A stretch of DNA of 28,349 bases from Syntrophaceae bacterium UBA6112 (lineage in GTDB: Bacteria; Desulfobacterota; Syntrophia; Syntrophales; UBA5619), in contig DIWG01000002.1 in the NCBI GenBank assembly GCA_002423465.1, forward strand, positions 198 to 28,546. The letters are read 5' to 3'. This document shows positions 23,330 through 28,349 of this stretch, piece after piece (position 1 is the stretch's first letter; each line of letters opens with the position of its first letter). The notes beneath the pieces are model-generated. The model made no database searches and was not told the DNA's origin. It saw only the letters and a list, made by a program, of their open reading frames with translations. The translations under genes were made by a program, and so were the position numbers.

Positions 23330-23437
23330 ACTCATTTTGGTTTCCGGTTCCGATGAACGTTGGGCGACCCGGACAGGAACAGCGGAACGGAGACAAATGG
23401 CCGGAAAGAGGCAGACAAGAGGCGTGATGAGGACTTG

Positions 23438-23698
23438 ATGAACAAAGATGAATGCAAACCGGTAATCATTTACCCATGCCGATGGGTCTACAAGGTGATC
23501 GGACGCGACATGGATCTTCTCCGAAACGCCGTTGCGGAGGCTCTGTGCGGTCAGCCCTTTTCGGCCCTACCGTCCCGGAGCAGCAAAGGCGGCGCCTACC
23601 ACTGCCTGAACGTCGAGATGACGGTCGAAAACGAACCGGACCGGCTCGGCTTCTACGAAAAGCTCCGTCAACACCCCGCCGTCGTCATGGTCCTGTAG
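23438..23698 (+). CDS. DUF493 (YbeD-like) family protein
   Basis: The 86-residue protein matches the small DUF493/YbeD fold: IIYPCRWVYKVIGRDMDLLRNAVAEAL, then SRSSKGGAYHCLNVEMTVENEPDRLGFYEKLRQHPAVVMVL. This is the usual ferredoxin-like (ACT-like) pattern with the conserved FYEKLRQHPAVxMVL end. The YbeD family is linked in E. coli to lipoate metabolism by genome position, though its role is unproven. The ATG at 23438 has GAGG close upstream and gives the normal length. It ends a run of plus-strand genes and is followed by a noncoding stretch with a dispersed inverted repeat. Confidence 0.8.
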   Translation: MNKDECKPVIIYPCRWVYKVIGRDMDLLRNAVAEALCGQPFSALPSRSSKGGAYHCLNVEMTVENEPDRLGFYEKLRQHPAVVMVL

Positions 23699-24006
23699 CC
23701 GCCCCATTCAAGGCGATTTCGTGTCGTGCGCAAAAGGATGATTTCCCGCATCGAAACCTTTGAGTTTCTCCCGAAATTCGGTAAATCGTCATTCCTGCGG
23801 AAGCAGGAATCCAGTCCTTTTAAGACCTTCTGGATTCCCGCTATCGCGGGAATGACAAAGTAGGGGCGTTTTTCAAAGGTCCCGCATCCGGAACAGGGGG
23901 TCTCTTATAACGATATTCCGACGCGATCGCCGGTGCGGCGGGAAAGACTTTTCATCGTCTTCATTTGCTGATAAGATTCCGAATTATCTCTAAGAGGAGG
24001 AACGAA
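23699..24006. other. Noncoding stretch upstream of ettA
   Basis: This 308-base gap holds the dispersed inverted repeat at 23788-23856 and no convincing ORF. A TATAAC box near 23908 and TTGCTG near 23967 are promoter-like, but neither has a good partner at the right spacing. Confidence 0.5.
23788..23856. repeat. Dispersed inverted repeat (REP/MITE-like)
   Basis: GTCATTCC...GGAATCCAG (23788-23814) is mirrored by CTGGATTCC...GGAATGAC (23830-23856). Each arm is itself a small hairpin (TTCCTGC/GCAGGAA and TTCCCGC/GCGGGAA). This type of GTCATTCC...GGAATGAC element is widely scattered in bacterial genomes between genes. It might also stop or stabilise the upstream transcript. Confidence 0.7.
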
Positions 24007-25692
24007 ATGGCGAACGATCCCAACAAGGTGATCTACTCCATGATCGGAGTGAGCAAGGTCTACGAGAAAAAGCCGGTCCTGAAGGAGATCTACCTCTCCT
24101 ATTTCTACGGGGCGAAGATCGGCGTCCTGGGGCTCAACGGTTCGGGCAAAAGCTCGCTCCTCCGGATCCTGGCCGGCGTTGACCAGGATTTCATCGGCAA
24201 GACGATCCTCACCCCCGGCCATACCGTCGGCTTCCTCGAACAGGAGCCGAGTCTGGACGACACGAAGACGGTCCGCGAAATCGTCGAACAGGGAGTCCAG
24301 GAGACGGTTGATCTCATGAATGAATACAACGAAATCAATGAGAAATTCGCCGAGCCGATGGATGATGCGGCAATGAACAAACTCCTCGACCGCCAAGCGA
24401 AGGTGCAGGAGAAGCTGGACGCCCGGGATGCCTGGGACCTCGACTCCCGCCTTGAAATGGCGATGGACGCGCTCCGCTGTCCGCCCGGGGAGACCCCGGT
24501 GAAGGTCCTCTCCGGCGGCGAGCGACGGCGGGTCGCCCTCTGCCGGCTGCTGCTGCAGAACCCAGATATTCTTCTCCTCGATGAACCGACGAACCACCTC
24601 GACGCCGAGTCGGTTGCCTGGCTGGAACATCATCTCCAGGCTTACGCGGGGACCGTGATCGCCGTGACCCATGACCGCTACTTCCTCGACAACGTCGCCG
24701 GCTGGATTCTCGAACTGGACCGCGGCCAGGGGATCCCCTGGAAGGGGAACTATTCCTCCTGGCTGGAGCAGAAGCGGAACCGTCTCCAGAAGGAGGAAAA
24801 AACGGAAAGCGAGCGGCAGAGGACCCTTCAGCGGGAACTGGAGTGGATCCGGATGTCGCCCAAGGGACGCCACGCCAAATCGAAGGCCCGGATCAGCTCC
24901 TACGAGGATCTGCTCTCCCAGGAGCGGGACGCCCGCGCCAAGGAGCTCGAGATCTACATTCCCCCCGGACCCCGCCTCGGCAAACTCGTGATCGAGGCCG
25001 AGGGGGTGGGCAAGGGCTATGGAGACCGTCTGCTCGTCGAAAACATGTCCTTCTCGCTGCCGCCCGGCGGGATCGTCGGGATCATCGGCCCGAACGGTGC
25101 GGGGAAGACGACCCTCTTCCGGATGATTACCGGCCAGGAGAAGCCGAATTCCGGGACAATCCGGGTCGGGGAGACGGTCAAGCTGGCCTATGTGGATCAG
25201 AGCCGCGACGTCCTGAACCCGGATAAAACGATCTGGGAGACGATCTCGGAGGGGCAGGAGATCGTCGTCCTCGGCGACCGCGAGGTCAACTCGCGCGCCT
25301 ATGTCTCCCGCTTCAACTTCTCTGGAACCGACCAGCAGAAGAAGGTCGGCCAGATCTCCGGGGGCGAGCGGAATCGCGTCCACCTCGCCCGGATGCTCAA
25401 GCAGGGGGCGAACGTCCTGCTCCTCGACGAACCGACCAACGACCTTGACGTGAACACGATGCGCGCCCTCGAGGAGGCGCTGGAGAACTTTGCCGGCTGC
25501 GCGGTCGTCATCAGCCACGACCGCTGGTTTCTCGACCGGATCGCCACGCATATCCTCGCGTTCGAGGGGGAAAGCGCCACCGTCTGGTTCGACGGGAACT
25601 ACTCGGAATACGAGACGGACCGGAAGGCGCGGCTGGGCGCCGCGGCCTCCCAGCCGCACCGGATCAAGTACCGCCAGTTGACGAGGATCTGA
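24007..25692 (+). CDS. ettA: ABC-F ATPase, energy-dependent translational throttle protein EttA
   Basis: The 561-residue protein has the EttA length (E. coli 555). It binds the ribosomal E site and gates early elongation according to ATP/ADP. Two ABC domains are complete: Walker A GLNGSGKSS (42-50), signature LSGGERRRVAL and Walker B LLLDEPTNHLD; then a basic linker (about 250-320, WIRMSPKGRHAKSKARISSYE, the P-site tRNA interaction motif); then GPNGAGKTT (from about 361), SGGERNRVHLARML and LLLDEPTNDLD. The ATG at 24007 has AGGAGG six bases upstream. It has no membrane segments, as expected for ABC-F. A radical SAM gene follows after only 7 bases. Confidence 0.95.
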   Translation: MANDPNKVIYSMIGVSKVYEKKPVLKEIYLSYFYGAKIGVLGLNGSGKSSLLRILAGVDQDFIGKTILTPGHTVGFLEQEPSLDDTKTVREIVEQGVQETVDLMNEYNEINEKFAEPMDDAAMNKLLDRQAKVQEKLDARDAWDLDSRLEMAMDALRCPPGETPVKVLSGGERRRVALCRLLLQNPDILLLDEPTNHLDAESVAWLEHHLQAYAGTVIAVTHDRYFLDNVAGWILELDRGQGIPWKGNYSSWLEQKRNRLQKEEKTESERQRTLQRELEWIRMSPKGRHAKSKARISSYEDLLSQERDARAKELEIYIPPGPRLGKLVIEAEGVGKGYGDRLLVENMSFSLPPGGIVGIIGPNGAGKTTLFRMITGQEKPNSGTIRVGETVKLAYVDQSRDVLNPDKTIWETISEGQEIVVLGDREVNSRAYVSRFNFSGTDQQKKVGQISGGERNRVHLARMLKQGANVLLLDEPTNDLDVNTMRALEEALENFAGCAVVISHDRWFLDRIATHILAFEGESATVWFDGNYSEYETDRKARLGAAASQPHRIKYRQLTRI

Positions 25693-25699
25693 GGCGGCC

Positions 25700-26848
25700 A
25701 TGAATCCATCCTTCGAACAGGGGCCCATTCGCCCACCCAGCGAGGCGGGGAGCCTTCTCGTCCGGGTCAGCAGAAATTGCCCTTGGAATCGCTGCGCCTT
25801 TTGCCGGACCTACAAGAACAGAAACTTTGAGTTGAGAAGCGTGGAGGAGATCAACAGAGACATTGACAGCATGTCCGAAATCTCAGAGGCCTTACAAGAG
25901 CTATCCATTCGGGAAGGGGATCGGGGTCTGATTTCGGAAAAGGTTGTCAATATCGTTTACGATGGTTATTCCAGGTTTGATGAATATCACCGGGCCGTTG
26001 CCCTTTGGCTTTATCACGGCGGAGAATCCGTATTCCTCCAGGATGCCGATTCGCTTGTCATGAAAACGGACGATATTCTATCCGTTCTCCGGCATATTCG
26101 CGGCGCTTTTCCATCTGTAACGCGGATTACAACCTACTGCCGATCCAAGACCGCCGCGCGAAAATCCTTGGCGGAATTGCAGTCGCTCCGGGAGGCCGGT
26201 CTGGCCAGGATTCACGTGGGTATGGAAAGCGGCCTGGATCCTCTGCTAAAGCTGATTCACAAAGGGGCAACGGCGGCGGATCATATCGAAGGCGGGCAAA
26301 AAATCAGGGCCGCCGGGATTTCACTTTGTGAGTATGTCATCCCGGGCCTGGGAGGCAGATTGTATTCCCGGGAACATGCAAGGGAAACGGCCAGGGTGAT
26401 CAATGCGATCGATCCCGATTTCGTCCGCCTGCGCACCCTGCATGTGGTCCAGGGGACGCCGCTGATGGAACGGATGCAAAAAGGAGAATTTTCTCCCCGG
26501 AGCGATGAGGATATTCTGCGGGAAATCAAAGACTTGATTTCCGGTCTGGAAGGGATTAAAACAACGATCGTCAGCGACCATATTCTGAACCTTCTGGAGG
26601 AGATCGAAGGCAAGCTGCCCCGCGACAAGCAAATGATGCTGGATGTCCTGGAACGATATTTTTCCCTCTCCGAAGAACAGCGGCTTGTTTTTCGATTGGG
26701 CAGGAGAAGCGGGATTTACCGAAGGCTGGACGATTTGTCGGAAAAGGGCGCCTACGGGGAGTTGAAAAACATCGTGGATCATTATGAGGCGATGGGCAAA
26801 GGTTCCCTGGAGGAGCATCTGTCCGCAGTCATGAACCGTTACATCTGA
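25700..26848 (+). CDS. Radical SAM protein with a CX4CX2C cluster motif
   Basis: The 382-residue protein has its cluster motif near the N-terminus: NCPWNRCAFC (C27, C32, C35), spaced CX4CX2C instead of the canonical CX3CX2C. This CPWNxCxFC form is seen in a known minority of radical SAM enzymes. RIHVGMESGLDPLLKLIHKG and VIPGLGGRLYSREHARETARVINAIDPDFVRLRTL follow the Elp3/HemN-like barrel pattern. There is no B12-binding domain at the N-terminus, so it is a compact enzyme. Substrate unknown; possibly methylthiolation, radical transfer or cofactor chemistry. GAGG lies five bases before the ATG. It is read with ettA. Confidence 0.88.
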   Translation: MNPSFEQGPIRPPSEAGSLLVRVSRNCPWNRCAFCRTYKNRNFELRSVEEINRDIDSMSEISEALQELSIREGDRGLISEKVVNIVYDGYSRFDEYHRAVALWLYHGGESVFLQDADSLVMKTDDILSVLRHIRGAFPSVTRITTYCRSKTAARKSLAELQSLREAGLARIHVGMESGLDPLLKLIHKGATAADHIEGGQKIRAAGISLCEYVIPGLGGRLYSREHARETARVINAIDPDFVRLRTLHVVQGTPLMERMQKGEFSPRSDEDILREIKDLISGLEGIKTTIVSDHILNLLEEIEGKLPRDKQMMLDVLERYFSLSEEQRLVFRLGRRSGIYRRLDDLSEKGAYGELKNIVDHYEAMGKGSLEEHLSAVMNRYI

Positions 26849-26988
26849 TGCGCAGCGCCCCCACCTCTCTTCCGTCCGGCAAAGGGGAGGTGAAACCCTA
26901 CGCGCCCGTGAAAAGAAGGGAACGAACCATGCTTATACAAAAACCTGCCGGTCCATCAGAAATGAAGACTTTTCGAAAGGAGAGAATC

Positions 26989-27498
26989 ATGAAAAAAGCG
27001 CTTGCCGTTTTGGCGGCATTCTGCATCTTTGGATTCATCAGCGGATGCGGCAATATCAAGGATGCGATGGATATCGAGTTTGACATTACTTACAATCACA
27101 TATTTACCCTTCAGGGCAGCACGGCGACACTTTCTTACGACATCAACCTGGAAGACAATGACGACTACCGGAGATACAAAGACAAAATACGAAGCATCCA
27201 TGTAGATTATATCCACTACTCCATAACCTCAAATACGGGTGGCGAAGGAACCGCTGATTTTTACGCCGGCAGCTATGGCAGCGCATTTTCCACCGCAACA
27301 AAAGTGGCCCAGACCATCCGTTTTGCCGCCGGCGAGACCCGTGGCGCAACAAGTGTTGAATGGATCAACCAGGGATTTCTGGAAAGCCTTTTGATGAGCG
27401 GGAAATTAAGTCTCTGGGCAGTGGCAAACGGTTCCGGCGTTGATATTATCGTGCCGGTGGTCATCAAAGTGGAAGTGACGGTGAACCCATTGGAATAG
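26989..27498 (+). CDS. Small lipoprotein of unknown function
   Basis: The 169-residue protein begins with a lipoprotein signal (MKKALAVLAAFCIFGFISGC) with lipobox ISGC and the acylated Cys20. The mature part has alternating hydrophobic and polar residues and looks all-beta (IFTLQGSTATLSYDINL, IIVPVVIKVEVTV). I recognise no family. The ATG has AAAGGAG six bases upstream; a longer reading from 26848 overlaps the radical SAM stop but has no signal peptide, so I reject it. Its last 35 bases overlap the 3' end of the minus-strand mnmG gene. Confidence 0.78.
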   Translation: MKKALAVLAAFCIFGFISGCGNIKDAMDIEFDITYNHIFTLQGSTATLSYDINLEDNDDYRRYKDKIRSIHVDYIHYSITSNTGGEGTADFYAGSYGSAFSTATKVAQTIRFAAGETRGATSVEWINQGFLESLLMSGKLSLWAVANGSGVDIIVPVVIKVEVTVNPLE

Positions 27499-28349
27499 TA
27501 GCGGCCTTCCACTCCTGTTTTTTGATCACGATGAGGATCGCCGTGAGGGCGGCCTGCGTCATTCCGGGGATCCGCTCCGCCTGGCCGATGGTCGCCGGCT
27601 CGACGCGGGTCAGCTTCGCCTGGAGTTCGTTGGAGAGGCCGGGCACGGCGGAGTAGTCGAAACCCGCCGGGAGTTTCATCCCTTCGAGTTCCTTCATTTT
27701 ACGAACGGAATCCTGCTGCCGCCGGATGTATCCCTCGTACTTCGCTTCGATCTCGATCTGCCTTTTAACCGCTCGATCCGGGACGGCCTCCCAGCCGTCG
27801 AAACGGGAGAGGTCGTCGTAGCCGATCTCCTCGCGCTTGAGAAGCTGGAAGAGGGTGACGGGATTTTTAATCGGCGCCGTATTCATCTCCGCGAGGGTCC
27901 GGTTGGTCTCTTCCACCGGAAAGATGCGGATCGAAGAAATTTTTTGGATGCCGGTTTCGATTTGACGGACCTTTTCCCGGAGATGCCCGTGCTGATCCTC
28001 CGCGATCAGACCCAGCTCGCGGCCTTTGCCCATCAGGCGGATCGCGGCGTTGTCCTCCCGGAGGATCAGCCGGTACTCGGCGCGGGAGGTGAACATCCGG
28101 TAGGGTTCGTCGACCCCGCGTGTCACGAGGTCGTCCACCATCACCCCCATGTAGGCCTCCGACCGGTCCAGAATGAAGGGGGGCTGTCCCCGGACGGCGA
28201 GGGCGGCGTTGATCCCTGCCCAGAGTCCCTGCGCCGCCGCTTCCTCATAGCCGGAGGTTCCGTTGATCTGCCCGGCGAGGTAGAGGCCGGCGATCCGCTT
28301 CGTTTCCAGGGTAAGTCGGAGCTCGGTGGGCTGGACGAAGTCGTATTCG
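27464..28349 (-). CDS. mnmG: tRNA uridine-5-carboxymethylaminomethyl(34) synthesis enzyme MnmG, C-terminal part
   Basis: About 295 codons of the C-terminal half are present; the N-terminal FAD domain lies beyond the window end. The sequence reads LRLTLETKRIAGLYLAGQINGTSGYEEAAAQGLWAGINAA then YMGVMVDDLVTRGVDEPYRMFTSRAEYRLILREDNA, the best-conserved C-terminal region of MnmG/GidA. MnmG, with MnmE, adds carboxymethylaminomethyl to U34 of certain tRNAs, using FAD and NADH. The C-terminal helical domain that binds tRNA follows (AKYEGYIRRQQDSVRKMKELEGMKLP, IPGMTQAALTAILIVIKKQ). The stop at 27464 overlaps the convergent lipoprotein gene by 35 bases. Confidence 0.95.
   Translation of the reverse strand, partial: EYDFVQPTELRLTLETKRIAGLYLAGQINGTSGYEEAAAQGLWAGINAALAVRGQPPFILDRSEAYMGVMVDDLVTRGVDEPYRMFTSRAEYRLILREDNAAIRLMGKGRELGLIAEDQHGHLREKVRQIETGIQKISSIRIFPVEETNRTLAEMNTAPIKNPVTLFQLLKREEIGYDDLSRFDGWEAVPDRAVKRQIEIEAKYEGYIRRQQDSVRKMKELEGMKLPAGFDYSAVPGLSNELQAKLTRVEPATIGQAERIPGMTQAALTAILIVIKKQEWKAATIPMGSPSLPL

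Noticed and set aside
23905..25728. 607-codon open frame antisense to ettA
   Set aside because: EttA motifs are unambiguous on the plus strand; the antisense frame is a shadow.
26848..26988. Longer start for the small lipoprotein
   Set aside because: It would add 47 residues before a clean lipoprotein signal peptide that has its own strong ribosome binding site.

Overview
The window is about 28 kb of moderately GC-rich bacterial chromosome. The gene content points to a strictly anaerobic, Gram-negative, Desulfobacterota-like (former Deltaproteobacteria) organism, perhaps near the Syntrophales: indolepyruvate:ferredoxin oxidoreductase, a TRAP transporter, ferredoxin-like proteins, type IV pilin-like genes with a CFI-box tail, a GAF-HD-GYP protein and lipoproteins with classical lipoboxes. 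The taxon is an inference. I see no rRNA, tRNA, CRISPR array, prophage or intact insertion sequence.

Region A (1-5221) is an aryl-acid locus. On the minus strand, in transcription order, are a phenylacetate-CoA ligase-like gene (paaK), a short leader peptide with three consecutive Trp codons, a perfect 19-bp terminator hairpin, iorA, iorB and the start of a TRAP solute-binding protein gene. The leader and terminator have the geometry of a tryptophan attenuator. A divergent gene on the plus strand encodes a TrpF-like barrel that lacks the catalytic cysteine. Together they suggest that iorAB is switched on when charged tRNA-Trp is scarce, which fits reductive salvage of arylacetates to aromatic amino acids better than degradation. 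This is the best candidate for an undescribed system in the window.

Region B (5222-9000) holds a two-gene unit, a hypothetical protein with RRxxxDRR motifs and a NodB polysaccharide deacetylase fused to TPR repeats, facing a zinc-ribbon protein. Region C (9000-12490) is a three-gene unit with 4-nt overlaps: an AAA-type ATPase fused to an RsbW/SpoIIAB-like kinase domain, a STAS anti-anti-sigma-like protein, and a GAF-HD-GYP c-di-GMP phosphodiesterase. It looks like a partner-switching module wired to cyclic-di-GMP. A HEAT-repeat lipoprotein follows on the opposite strand.

Region D (13.4-18.4 kb) is a minor-pilin cluster: a GspH/FimT-like prepilin, a second small prepilin, and a 1216-residue protein that joins a PilW/PulJ-like prepilin, a CFI-box tail, a PilX-like segment and a long beta-rich ectodomain. 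A seven-G run lies at the internal junction. A strong bidirectional terminator closes the cluster.

Region E (18.4-23.7 kb) has a membrane-anchored hypothetical gene, then a probable operon: an unusual ferredoxin-domain protein, a Cys/His-rich hypothetical protein, thiM, thiE, a HAD-like protein and a DUF493 protein. No THI-box riboswitch is visible. Region F (23.7-28.3 kb) contains a dispersed inverted repeat, ettA, a radical SAM gene, a small lipoprotein gene, and the 3' part of mnmG overlapping it convergently.
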